Below are positions 1 to 10,846 of a DNA stretch of 64,000 nucleotides, one piece after another. The stretch lies in assembly GCA_949358305.1 (NCBI GenBank), contig OX442317.1, positions 14,636,491 through 14,700,490 of the forward strand. Reading direction: 5' to 3'. Origin of the DNA: Strigamia acuminata. Its lineage: Eukaryota > Arthropoda > Chilopoda > Geophilomorpha > Linotaeniidae. Within the stretch, counting starts at the first letter, position 1. Every line of letters begins with the position of its first letter. The translations under genes and the position numbers were made by a program. A model generated the notes under the pieces. That model saw only the letters and a program-made list of their open reading frames with translations. It was not told the DNA's origin and made no database searches.

Positions 1-2800
1 CAGAGACATTGATCTTGTGGTGTTTGTGCTAAGTCAACTGTGATGAGATCAAAAGTCTATTCTCCCAAATCATTTCTTGGATGTTGCTAAAACTTACATT
101 AAAGCTTTCTACTAAGGTTTAAACACTATTTCAGAACATTCAGAGACATTGGTCTTGTGATGTTTGTGCTAAGTCAACTGTGATGAGATCAAAAGTCTAT
201 TCTCCCAAATCATTGCTTGGATGTTGCTAAAACTTACATTGAAGCCTTCTACTAAGGTTTAAACACTATTTCAGAACATTCAGAGACATTGGTTTGTGGT
301 GTTTGTGCTAAGTCAACTGTGATGTCAAATGAGATCAAAAATTTATTCTTTCAAATTATTGCTTGGATGTTGCTAACACTTACATTGAAGCCTTCTACTA
401 AGGTTTAAACACTATTTCAGAACATTCAGAGACATTGGTCTTGTGATGTTTGTGCTAAGTCAACTGTGATGTCAAATGAGATCAAAAGTTTATTCTTTCA
501 AATCATTGCTTGGATGTTGCTAAAACTTACATTAAAGCCTTCTACTAAGGTTTAAACACTATTTCAGAACATTCAGAGACATTGGTCTTGTGATGTTTGT
601 GCTAAGTCAACTGTGATGAGATCAAAAGTCTATTCTCCAAAATCATTGCTTGGATGTTGCTAAAACTTACATTGAAGCCTTCTACTAAGGTTTAAACACT
701 ATTTCAGAACATTCAGAGACATTGGTTTGTGGTGTTTGTGCTAAGTCAACTGTGATGTCAAATGAGATCAAAAGTCTATTCTCCCAAATCATTGCTTGGA
801 TGTTGCTAAAACTTACATTAAAGCTTTCTACTAAGGTTTAAACACTATTTCAAAACATTCAGAGACATTGGTCTTGTGATGTTTGTGCTAAGTCAACTGT
901 GATGAGATCAAAAGTCTATTCTCCCAAATCATTGCTTGGATGTTGCTAAAACTTACATTGAAGCCTTCTACTAAGGTTTAAACACTATTTCAGAACATTC
1001 AGAGACATTGGTTTGTGGTGTTTGTGCTAAGTCAACTGTGATGTCAAATGAGATCAAAAATTTATTCTTTCAAATTATTGCTTGGATGTTGCTAACACTT
1101 ACATTGAAGCCTTCTACTAAGGTTTAAACACTATTTCAGAACATTTAGAGACATTGGTCTTGTGATGTTTGTGCTAAGTCAACTGTGATGTCAAATGAGA
1201 TCAAAAGTTTATTCTTTCAAATCATTGCTTGGATGTTGCTAAAACTTACATTAAAGCCTTCTACTAAGGTTTAAACACTATTTCAGAACATTCAGAGACA
1301 TTGGTCTTGTGATGTTTGTGCTAAGTCAACTGTGATGAGATCAAAAGTCTATTCTCCAAAATCATTGCTTAAATGTTGCTAAAACTTACATTGAAGCCTT
1401 CTACTAAGGTTTAAACACTATTTCAGAACATTCAGACACATTGGTCTTGTGGTGTTTGTGCTAAGTCAACTGTGACGTCAAATGAGATCAAAAGTTTATT
1501 CTTTCAAATTATTGCTTGGATGTTGCTAAAACTTACATTGAAGCTTTCTACTAAGGTTTAAACACTATTTCAAAACATTCAGAGACATTGGTCTTGTGAT
1601 GTTTGTGCTAAGTCAACTGTGATGAGATCAAAAGTCTATTCTCCCAAATCATTGCTTGGATGTTGCTAAAACTTACATTGAAACCTTCTACTAAGGTTTA
1701 AACACTATTTCAGAACATTCAGAGACATTGGTTTGTGGTGTTTGTGCTAAGTCAACTGTGATGTCAAATGAGATCAAAAATTTATTCTTTCAAATTATTG
1801 CTTGGATGTTGCTAACACTTACATTGAAGCCTTCTACTAAGGTTTAAACACTATTTCAGAACATTCAGAGACATTGGTCTTGTGATGTTTGTGCTAAGTC
1901 AACTGTGATGTCAAATGAGATCAAAAGTTTATTCTTTCAAATCATTGCTTGGATGTTGCTAAAACTTACATTAAAGCCTTCTACTAAGGTTTAAACACTA
2001 TTTCAGAACATTCAGAGACATTGGTCTTGTGATGTTTGTGCTAAGTCAACTGTGATGAGATCAAAAGTCTATTCTCCAAAATCATTGCTTGGATGTTGCT
2101 AAAACTTACATTGAAGCCTTCTACTAAGGTTTAAACACTATTTCAGAACATTCAGAGACATTGGTTTGTGGTGTTTGTGCTAAGTCAACTGTGATGTCAA
2201 ATGAGATCAAAAGTTTATTCTTTCAAATTATTGCTTGGATGTTGCTAAAACTTACATTGAAGCCTTCTACTAAGGTTTAAACACTATTTCTGAACATTCA
2301 GAGACATTGGTCTTGTGGTGTTTGTGCTAAGTCAACTGTGATGTCAAATGAGATCAAAAGTTTATTCTTTCAAATTATTGCTTGGATGTTGCTAAAACTT
2401 ACATTGAAGCCTTCTACTAAGGTTTAAACACTATTTCAGAACATTCAGAGATATTGGTTTGTGGTGTTTGTGCTAAGTCAACTGTGATGTCAAATGAGAT
2501 CAAAAGTTTATTCTTTCAAATTATTGCTTGGATGTTGCTAAAACTTACATTGAAGCCTTCTACTAAGGTTTAAACACTATTTCTGAACATTCAGAGACAT
2601 TGGTCTTGTGGTGTTTGTGCTAAGTCAACTGTGATGTCAAATGAGATCAAAAGTTTATTCTTTCAAATTATTGCTTGGATGTTGCTAAAACTAACATTGA
2701 AGCCTTCTACTAAGGTTTAAACACTATTTCAGAACATTCAGAGACATTGATCTTGTGGTGTTTGTGCTAAGTCAACTGTGATGAGATCAAAAGTCTATTC

Positions 2801-5800
2801 TCCAAAATCATTGCTTAAATGTTGCTAAAACTTACATTGAAGCCTTCTACTAAGGTTTAAACACTATTTCAGAACATTCAGACACATTGGTCTTGTGGTG
2901 TTTGTGCTAAGTCAACTGTGACGTCAAATGAGATCAAAAGTTTATTCTTTCAAATTATTGCTTGGATGTTGCTAAAACTTACATTGAAGCTTTCTACTAA
3001 GGTTTAAACACTATTTCAGAACATTCAGAAACATTGGTCTTGTGATGTTTGTGCTAAGTCAACTGTGATGTCAAATGGGATCAAAAGTTTATTCTTCCAA
3101 ATCATTGCTTGGATGTTGCTAAAACTTACATTGAAGCCTTCTACTAAGGTTTAAACACTATTTCAGAACATTCAGAGACATTGGTCTTGTGATGTTTGTG
3201 CTAAGTCAACTGTGATGTCAAATGAGATCAAAAGTTTATTCTTTCAAATCATTGCTTGGATGTTGCTAAAACTTACATTAAAGCTTTCTACTAAGGTTTA
3301 AACACTATTTCAGAACATTTAGAGACATTGGTCTTGTGATGTTTGTGCTAAGTCAACTGTGATGAGATCAAAAGTCTATTTTTCAAAATCATTGCTTGGA
3401 TGTTGCTAAAACTTACATTGAAGCCTTCTACTAAGGTTTAAACACTATTTCAGACCATTCAGACACATTGGTCTTGTGGTGTTTGTGCTAAGTCAACTGT
3501 GACGTCAAATAAGATCAAAAGTTTATTCTTTCAAATCATTGCTTGGATGTTGCTAAAACTTACATTAAAGCTTTCTACTAAGGTTTAAACACTATTTCAG
3601 AACATTCAGAGACATTGGTCTTGTGATGTTTGTGCTAAGTCAACTGTGATGAGATCAAAAGTCTATTCTCCCAAATCATTGCTTGGATGTTGCTAAAACT
3701 TACATTGAAGCCTTCTACTAAGGTTTAAACACTATTTCAGAACATTCAGAGACATTGGTTTGTGGTGTTTGTGCTAAGTCAACTGTGATGTCAAATGAGA
3801 TCAAAAGTTTATTCTTTCAAATTATTGCTTGGATGTTGCTAAAACTTACATTGAAGCCTTCTACTAAGGTTTAAACACTATTTCTGAACATTCAGAGACA
3901 TTGGTCTTGTGGTGTTTGTGCTAAGTCAACTGTGATGTCAAATGAGATCAAAAGTTTATTCTTTCAAATTATTGCTTGGATGTTGCTAAAACTAACATTG
4001 AAGCCTTCTACTAAGGTTTAAACACTATTTCAGAACATTCAGAGACATTGGTTTGTGGTGTTTGTGCTAAGTCAACTGTGATGTCAAATGAGATCAAAAG
4101 TTTATTCTTTCAAATTATTGCTTGGATGTTGCTAAAACTTACATTAAAGCTTTCTACTAAGGTTTAAACACTATTTCAGAACATTCAGAGACATTGGTCT
4201 TGTGATGTTTGTGCTAAGTCAACTGTGATGAGATCAAAAGTCTATTCTCCCAAATCATTGCTTGGATGTTGCTAAAACTTACATTGAAGCTTTCTACTAA
4301 GGTTTAAACACTATTTCTAAACATTCAGAGACATTGGTCTTGTGGTGTTTGTGCTAAGTCAACTGTGACGTCAAATGAGATCAAAAGTTTATTCTTTCAA
4401 ATTATTGCTTGGATGTTGCTAAAACTTACATTGAAGCTTTCTACTAAGGTTTAAACACTATTTCAGAACATTCAGAGACATTGGTTTGTGGTGTTTGTGC
4501 TAAGTCAACTGTGATGTCAAATGAGATCAAAAATTTATTCTTTCAAATTATTGCTTGGATGTTGCCAACACTTACATTGAAGCCTTCTACTAAGGTTTAA
4601 ACACTATTTCAGAACATTCAGAGACATTGGTCTTGTGATGTTTGTGCTAAGTCAACTGTGATGTCAAATGAGATCAAAAGTTTATTCTTTCAAATCATTG
4701 CTTGGATGTTGCTAAAACTTACATTAAAGCCTTCTACTAAGGTTTAAACACTATTTCAGAACATTCAGAGACATTGGTCTTGTGATGTTTGTGCTAAGTC
4801 AACTGTGATGAGATCAAAAGTCTATTCTCCAAAATCATTGCTTGGATGTTGCTAAAACTTACATTGAAGCCTTCTACTAAGGTTTAAACACTATTTCAGA
4901 ACATTCAGAGACATTGGTTTGTGGTGTTTGTGCTAAGTCAACTGTGATGTCAAATGAGATCAAAAGTTTATTCTTTCAAATTATTGCTTGGATGTTGCTA
5001 AAACTTACATTGAAGCCTTCTACTAAGGTTTAAACACTATTTCTGAACATTCAGAGACATTGGTCTTGTGGTGTTTGTGCTAAGTCAACTGTGATGTCAA
5101 ATGAGATCAAAAGTTTATTCTTTCAAATTATTGCTTGGATGTTGCTAAAACTTACATTGAAGCCTTCTACTAAGGTTTAAACACTATTTCAGAACATTCA
5201 GAGACATTGGTTTGTGGTGTTTGTGCTAAGTCAACTGTGATGTCAAATGAGATCAAAAGTTTATTCTTTCAAATTATTGCTTGGATGTTGCTAAAACTTA
5301 CATTGAAGCCTTCTACTAAGGTTTAAACACTATTTCTGAACATTCAGAGACATTGGTCTTGTGGTGTTTGTGCTAAGTCAACTGTGATGTCAAATGAGAT
5401 CAAAAGTTTATTCTTTCAAATTATTGCTTGGATGTTGCTAAAACTAACATTGAAGCCTTCTACTAAGGTTTAAACACTATTTCAGAACATTCAGAGACAT
5501 TGATCTTGTGGTGTTTGTGCTAAGTCAACTGTGATGAGATCAAAAGTCTATTCTCCCAAATCATTTCTTGGATGTTGCTAAAACTTACATTAAAGCTTTC
5601 TACTAAGGTTTAAACACTATTTCAGAACATTCAGAGACATTGGTCTTGTGATGTTTGTGCTAAGTCAACTGTGATGAGATCAAAAGTCTATTCTCCCAAA
5701 TCATTGCTTGGATGTTGCTAAAACTTACATTAAAGCTTTCTACTAAGGTTTAAACACTATTTCAAAACATTCAGAGACATTGGTCTTGTGATGTTTGTGC

Positions 5801-5833
5801 TAAGTCAACTGTGATGAGATCAAAAGTCTATTC
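2801..5833 (+). repeat. 21-monomer higher-order repeat unit, copy A (3033 bp)
   Basis: Bounded by two occurrences of the rare variant TCCAAAATCATTGCTTAAAT at 2801 and 5834. I count 7 monomers of 140 bp, 9 of 147 bp and 5 of 146 bp, which sums to 3033 and matches the measured spacing. Diagnostic variants come in fixed order: CAGACAC with GACGTC, CAGAAAC with AAATGGGATC, CATTTAGAG, TCTATTTTTC, AATAAGATC, AAACTAACATTG, TTTCTAAAC, then TTGATCTTG. Private differences from copy B include CAGACCATTC (B: CAGAACATTC) and GTTGCCAACAC (B: GTTGCTAACAC). Confidence 0.9.
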
Positions 5834-7916
5834 TCCAAAATCATTGCTTAAATGTTGCTAAAACTTACATTGAAGCCTTCTACTAAGGTTTAAACACTAT
5901 TTCAGAACATTCAGACACATTGGTCTTGTGGTGTTTGTGCTAAGTCAACTGTGACGTCAAATGAGATCAAAAGTTTATTCTTTCAAATTATTGCTTGGAT
6001 GTTGCTAAAACTTACATTGAAGCTTTCTACTAAGGTTTAAACACTATTTCAGAACATTCAGAAACATTGGTCTTGTGATGTTTGTGCTAAGTCAACTGTG
6101 ATGTCAAATGGGATCAAAAGTTTATTCTTCCAAATCATTGCTTGGATGTTGCTAAAACTTACATTGAAGCCTTCTACTAAGGTTTAAACACTATTTCAGA
6201 ACATTCAGAGACATTGGTCTTGTGATGTTTGTGCTAAGTCAACTGTGATGTCAAATGAGATCAAAAGTTTATTCTTTCAAATCATTGCTTGGATGTTGCT
6301 AAAACTTACATTAAAGCTTTCTACTAAGGTTTAAACACTATTTCAGAACATTTAGAGACATTGGTCTTGTGATGTTTGTGCTAAGTCAACTGTGATGAGA
6401 TCAAAAGTCTATTTTTCAAAATCATTGCTTGGATGTTGCTAAAACTTACATTGAAGCCTTCTACTAAGGTTTAAACACTATTTCAGAACATTCAGACACA
6501 TTGGTCTTGTGGTGTTTGTGCTAAGTCAACTGTGACGTCAAATAAGATCAAAAGTTTATTCTTTCAAATCATTGCTTGGATGTTGCTAAAACTTACATTA
6601 AAGCTTTCTACTAAGGTTTAAACACTATTTCAGAACATTCAGAGACATTGGTCTTGTGATGTTTGTGCTAAGTCAACTGTGATGAGATCAAAAGTCTATT
6701 CTCCCAAATCATTGCTTGGATGTTGCTAAAACTTACATTGAAGCCTTCTACTAAGGTTTAAACACTATTTCAGAACATTCAGAGACATTGGTTTGTGGTG
6801 TTTGTGCTAAGTCAACTGTGATGTCAAATGAGATCAAAAGTTTATTCTTTCAAATTATTGCTTGGATGTTGCTAAAACTTACATTGAAGCCTTCTACTAA
6901 GGTTTAAACACTATTTCTGAACATTCAGAGACATTGGTCTTGTGGTGTTTGTGCTAAGTCAACTGTGATGTCAAATGAGATCAAAAGTTTATTCTTTCAA
7001 ATTATTGCTTGGATGTTGCTAAAACTAACATTGAAGCCTTCTACTAAGGTTTAAACACTATTTCAGAACATTCAGAGACATTGGTTTGTGGTGTTTGTGC
7101 TAAGTCAACTGTGATGTCAAATGAGATCAAAAGTTTATTCTTTCAAATTATTGCTTGGATGTTGCTAAAACTTACATTAAAGCTTTCTACTAAGGTTTAA
7201 ACACTATTTCAGAACATTCAGAGACATTGGTCTTGTGATGTTTGTGCTAAGTCAACTGTGATGAGATCAAAAGTCTATTCTCCCAAATCATTGCTTGGAT
7301 GTTGCTAAAACTTACATTGAAGCTTTCTACTAAGGTTTAAACACTATTTCTAAACATTCAGAGACATTGGTCTTGTGGTGTTTGTGCTAAGTCAACTGTG
7401 ACGTCAAATGAGATCAAAAGTTTATTCTTTCAAATTATTGCTTGGATGTTGCTAAAACTTACATTGAAGCTTTCTACTAAGGTTTAAACACTATTTCAGA
7501 ACATTCAGAGACATTGGTTTGTGGTGTTTGTGCTAAGTCAACTGTGATGTCAAATGAGATCAAAAATTTATTCTTTCAAATTATTGCTTGGATGTTGCTA
7601 ACACTTACATTGAAGCCTTCTACTAAGGTTTAAACACTATTTCAGAACATTCAGAGACATTGGTCTTGTGATGTTTGTGCTAAGTCAACTGTGATGTCAA
7701 ATGAGATCAAAAGTTTATTCTTTCAAATCATTGCTTGGATGTTGCTAAAACTTACATTAAAGCCTTCTACTAAGGTTTAAACACTATTTCAGAACATTCA
7801 GAGACATTGGTCTTGTGATGTTTGTGCTAAGTCAACTGTGATGAGATCAAAAGTCTATTCTCCAAAATCATTGCTTGGATGTTGCTAAAACTTACATTGA
7901 AGCCTTCTACTAAGGT
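5834..7916 (+). repeat. 21-monomer higher-order repeat unit, copy B, left part
   Basis: Same ordered monomer variants as copy A. The unit is split by element 1 and resumes at 17633, ending at 18582. Removing element 1 and one target duplication (9716 bp) from the 5834-18583 spacing leaves exactly 3033 bp, so the unit was complete before the insertion. Confidence 0.88.
7912..7916. repeat. Target site duplication of element 1 (AAGGT)
   Basis: AAGGT at 7912-7916 is repeated at 17628-17632 on the other side of element 1, inside the monomer context CTACTAAGGTTTAAAC. One T of the LTR terminal T run is ambiguous here, so a 4-bp AAGG duplication with a five-T LTR end is an equal reading. Confidence 0.85.
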
Positions 7917-7978
7917 TTTTCGTATCGCCTGTCGATTCCGACGCCAGCGATCCGAAGATAGGATTCGGGCACGGAGCA

Positions 7979-7984
7979 TTTATT
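7979..7984 (-). promoter_or_regulatory. Possible LTR poly(A) signal (AATAAA, minus strand)
   Basis: Plus-strand TTTATT in GCATTTATTTGCC reads AATAAA in element sense. It lies near the LTR 3' end, where a retroelement poly(A) signal is expected. Equivalent sites are at 15791-15796, 18689-18694 and 26505-26510. AATAAA is common by chance in AT-rich DNA, so only the position supports the call. Confidence 0.4.
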
Positions 7985-8514
7985 TGCCTTGTGCAAATCG
8001 CCCGATCTGAGTCGCATCGACTCTCGTCGTTATGCCTGGTCTTCAGCATTTTTTGTTGTTTTGCAAGGAGATATGGAGAGAGAGAGGAGTTGACTATTCA
8101 ACTTGATATTTTATTCGCAAGTGTGGAATTTAATCCTTTTAACAATGAGACGAAACGTGACACGAGATTGACAACAATTAAATATCAAGTGTCACAAAAC
8201 AAGGGTTATGATTTTAAGCCTAACATTGCATAAATGTCTTAATTATACATTAGAAACTTCATTTATAGAAGGCATGAAGTTTCCCAATTAAATGTAACAT
8301 GGGGGAAAATTGTCAGGCGCTTTTCTGGCCTAAAATCATCACTTTAACAAAAGTATGTAATTTAACATTGAAAATGATTGCATACAAATAATCAAACTTA
8401 ACTAAACTTCTCAGATCACGTAAAAGGTAGCAATCCGAGAGAAAACCATATTTTAAACTAACAAATAACAATTTGAGTTGTATAAACTTTAATAAAATAC
8501 AACTCCTCCGAGTA

Positions 8515-8568
8515 TGACGTCATTTGCGAGTATGAATGCTCCATCGCGTCTTGTCATCTCTCGCAAAT
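8515..8568. promoter_or_regulatory. CRE palindrome beside a 9-bp inverted repeat in the family-1 LTR
   Basis: TGACGTCA (8515-8522) is the full consensus CRE bound by CREB/ATF proteins. It abuts ATTTGCGAG (8522-8530), whose reverse complement CTCGCAAAT is at 8560-8568, enclosing a 29-nt loop. The CRE recurs in all four family-1 LTRs (16327, 19226, 27042) and the flanking arms are retained despite many substitutions nearby. A promoter role is inference. It lies upstream of the plus-strand exon-like series and could also serve the minus-strand element. Confidence 0.5.
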
Positions 8569-8726
8569 CGTTTACCGTCACCTCAAATTTAAATCAGGAG
8601 TGAAAGTGAACAAATTACCTAAACTAATTCATCTATTTACAGAATCAAACCTAATTACTATTTATTTTAGCAGATAATCAAGGAAACATTCAACCGCACG
8701 CTTCATCCGGGTCTCAACGACTGAAA

Positions 8727-8801
8727 ATGGCCGACCTCGTTCAACGCCTTCGCTCCCGATCGCCTTTTGCAGCGGATTACTTCTCTCCCGCGATCCCATG
8801 A
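8727..8801 (+). CDS. Possible 24-codon small ORF in exon-like segment 1 of the family-1 LTR
   Basis: ATG in the context GAAAATGG (A at -3, G at +4), encoding MADLVQRLRSRS then PFAADYFSPAIP, ending at TGA just before a splice-donor-like CAGGTAAGTAAG. In element 2 (19438-19512) the frame is the same length. Five codons differ, three synonymously and two with residue changes (V to M, L to R). No family is recognised. It is antisense to the retroelement and within a repeat, so coding is doubtful. The near-intact frame in the otherwise divergent part of the LTR is the only support. Confidence 0.22.
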   Translation: MADLVQRLRSRSPFAADYFSPAIP

Positions 8802-8813
8802 ATTACCACTCAG

Positions 8814-9726
8814 GTAAGTAAGCACATATGTATTCCATTACAACATATTGCTTGTGTCTTTGAGCTTAACGAGCGTTTCCTTTGGCCATTTCAGTGTCCA
8901 TCACCCGAACCAAGCCGTACGATTGCCGCCTCCTCGACTTTACAACATCGTGAGATGTTCTTCACCGATATAACTACAAGGTAAATAAATATTTGAATGA
9001 ATAACAAGTGTAAATAAAACTTAATATCTATTTACAGCCTCGTGCAACTCCCGAACCGAATTGCATCCGGATTCAGCCAAACTTAAGGTAAATAATTTCA
9101 CGTGTATAAAGTCAAACATAAATTTAACAAGTAACGTAATTATATCTAACCTAAACATTCTTTATTTACTGTCATTCCCTCATATGAAGCAGGCCGGTGA
9201 CTCCTGCCCCATTCATCCGGTTTTCGTAAACTTAAGGTGAGCAAATAATCGGTTATAAATTAAAACATAACTTAACATTTCATGTAAACATATTTAACCA
9301 AACCAAACATCCGTTTTAATTTAAACCTTCTCTCATTTACAGTTATTCCCACATTTGAGGCAGATTTGTGACTTCTACCCCACTCCAGCGAACCGTCTTA
9401 ATTTATCCGTAAGAAAATAAATCAACGCAAATGAAACACTGTAACCCTCGATTATAATTAACCCGTATTTTCCTTTCAGACATACTCGACTCCCGAGCTT
9501 GTATCATGACCCGGGGAGTTCTTCACATTCAGATAAGTTATAGCAATTAATTTCCGATATGAACAATTATTTAAAAGCTCGAACTCCTTTTCAGAATCTT
9601 CTAGAACTTCAATTTGATCGACAACCCGAGATTATGCCTATTCGACTTCAACTAAGTGACAACTGATTGTCTTCTGAAAGGTAAATAAATTTAGCTAATT
9701 TATTTCTTTCTTTCTTTCTTTTTTAG
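8814..9726 (+). other. Antisense series of splice-donor and acceptor consensus sites in the LTR
   Basis: Reading the plus strand, donor and acceptor motifs alternate in the correct order. Intron-like segments are 8814-8894 (CAG|GTAAGTAAG to ATTTCAG), 8981-9037 (AAG|GTAAATAA to TTTACAG), 9088-9171 (AAG|GTAAATAA; acceptor ACAG in element 2 but ACTG here), 9237-9342 (AAG|GTGAGC to TTTACAG), 9409-9479 (GTAAGAAA to CCTTTCAG), one ending 9594 (CTTTTCAG) whose donor reads ATAAGT, and 9681-9726 (AAG|GTAAATAA to CTTTTTTAG). The 50-86 nt islands between them are richer in GC. Islands 9172-9236 and 9343-9408 are recognisably duplicated from each other, so part of the regularity comes from tandem duplication. 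No continuous spliced reading frame was found. The same series occurs in the other three family-1 LTRs. Confidence 0.5.
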
Positions 9727-9815
9727 TGAAAAGTTCGGACTTATTTCAACTTTCACCATCTTTTCTTTCCTTTATATTTTGAGAAGCATTTCCTGTTTCG
9801 AACTGATTCGCAACA

Positions 9816-9840
9816 GCGCTCCCGCCGAAACAAAAGGAAC
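9816..9840 (-). promoter_or_regulatory. Polypurine-tract-like segment next to the element 1 3' LTR
   Basis: Immediately inside the left LTR the plus strand reads GCGCTCCCGCC, that is GGCGGGAGCGC in element sense directly before TGTTGCG. This is the expected position of the plus-strand primer. Element 2 has the same at 20529-20539. Element 3 has a related sequence (GCCGGCAGCGA) at 31657-31667. It is not a long pure purine run, so the assignment rests on position and on conservation between families. Confidence 0.45.
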
Positions 9841-10510
9841 AGCAAATCATCATGTCTAAAACTATACTGTACAATAGTTTTTTTTTCATTTACACCTAAA
9901 GAACTGTATTTTATTTTTGTGGGAAATAAAATTTCTTCCTTTTTCTGAATCTCAAAAATGTCTTGGATTTCTTGCCTTTCTCAAATGCAATTTCTCTCCT
10001 TCACATTTTTCTTTTGACTCGACTAACTATTTGACTCTGATATCCAGGGACGAACATCGACCGTATTCCTCGATTTTCGACAACCCACGTGGAGATCCTC
10101 TTCGTCATGGCATGGATCAAGAGAACTTCAAAGCTAAGTAAAATTCAATTTAACCTTTCATTAAATTGACAAAACAATTTCTGTATCCACTGGTGGAATT
10201 TTAGCTTTTCCCTTAAGTCCAGAATTTTTCCAATTATGGAAACTCTAACTTTAAATGACACATTGTCATTTCTCAAATGAATCAGATCTCGATCTTATTT
10301 ATTTCCTTTAACTTAAAAACCTCTCAGGTAATTTAATACGGAAATCTAGCTGTTAAAAATGTCTCGTCACATTTTCTTCTATCTGATTCGATTTTAAATA
10401 ATAAGGGGAGTTTTAATCAACGTGTGTTACCCTTAATTATTTTCCAGTTTGGAATTTTTGGGTGAATAACGACCTGAACCGTGTATTTCAAATTCCCACT
10501 CTTTACTTAT
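9841..10510. other. Element 1 interior, AT-rich, no gene seen
   Basis: Short homopolymer-rich stretches and no frame longer than about 75 codons. The segment near 10049-10110 (CGACCGTATTCCTCGATTTT then CGACAACCC) resembles the exon-like LTR island 9595-9680 (GATCGACAACCCGAGA), so the repeated modules of the LTR appear to extend into the interior. Otherwise nothing is recognised. Confidence 0.6.
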
Positions 10511-10846
10511 GCTAGGTGTCAAAAAACCATATTTTTGAACTTGGACCTTTTATCCTTTGAAACAAATACTGATAACTTTTTTACCAGATCTGAACTCAAC
10601 TACTTCTAAAAGCTAGGTGTCGGAACTCATGTCCGAACTTGGACCTTTTCTACTCTAATGACTAGGCGTCGGCACTCTTGGCCGAACTTGGACCTTTCTA
10701 CTCTAATGACTAGGCGTCGGCTTTCTTGGCCGAACTTGGACCTTTGCTAAATCTTTCAGACAACCCCTGGTAGCTATGGACCAGATTAGGGCTCAATTAC
10801 TTCTGAAAGCTAGGTGTCGGTATCTGTTGACCGAGCTTGGACCTTC
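10511..10846. repeat. Cluster of five hairpin-forming repeats in element 1
   Basis: Units start with CTAGGTGTCGG or CTAGGCGTCGG and end with CCGAACTTGGACCTTT, at about 10512, 10612, 10661, 10709 and 10810. Within a unit, AGGTGTCGG can pair with CCGAAC and ACCT, giving a short stem-loop. A longer flank (CAACTACTTCTAAAAGCTAG versus CAATTACTTCTGAAAGCTAG) is duplicated too. In element 2 (21224-21560) the third unit reads GGCTTTCTTGG, like its neighbour, where element 1 has GGCACTCTTGG, suggesting exchange between units. Confidence 0.75.

Larger units (their letters stand above)
1..7916 (+). repeat. Satellite array, segment 1 (about 55 monomers)
   Basis: Head-to-tail tandem repeat, all units in the same orientation, already in progress at base 1. 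Spacing of the anchor CAGAGACATT gives 140 bp (1 to 141, 141 to 281), 146 bp (281 to 427) and 147 bp (427 to 574). The 140-bp class lacks 7 bp (TCAAATG) found in GATGTCAAATGAGATC. The 146-bp class has GGTTTGTGG where others have GGTCTTGTGG. Each monomer carries the palindrome GTTTAAAC and the dyad CCTT-CTACT-AAGG. Sequence is AT-rich and almost free of CpG. It ends where element 1 inserts. No coding potential is visible. A centromeric or pericentromeric role is inference only. Confidence 0.97.
7917..9815 (-). repeat. Element 1 left LTR (3' LTR in element sense)
   Basis: Direct repeat of 15728-17627; no differences seen at any place I compared. The left end on the plus strand is CpG-rich (CGTATCGCCTGTCGATTCCG), unlike the surrounding satellite. 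In element sense an AATAAA lies at 7984-7979, about 62 nt before the LTR end, and could be the poly(A) signal. A TGACGTCA element is at 8515-8522. The plus strand carries a splice-site-like series (8814-9726). A pyrimidine tract of TTTC units ends at 9726. Confidence 0.93.

Noticed and set aside
7991-8233. 80-codon plus-strand frame present in all four family-1 LTRs (also 15803-16045, 18701-18943, 26517-26759)
   Set aside because: It begins with GTG, lies in LTR sequence that is nearly identical for other reasons, and shows no motif. Its recurrence is explained by LTR duplication.
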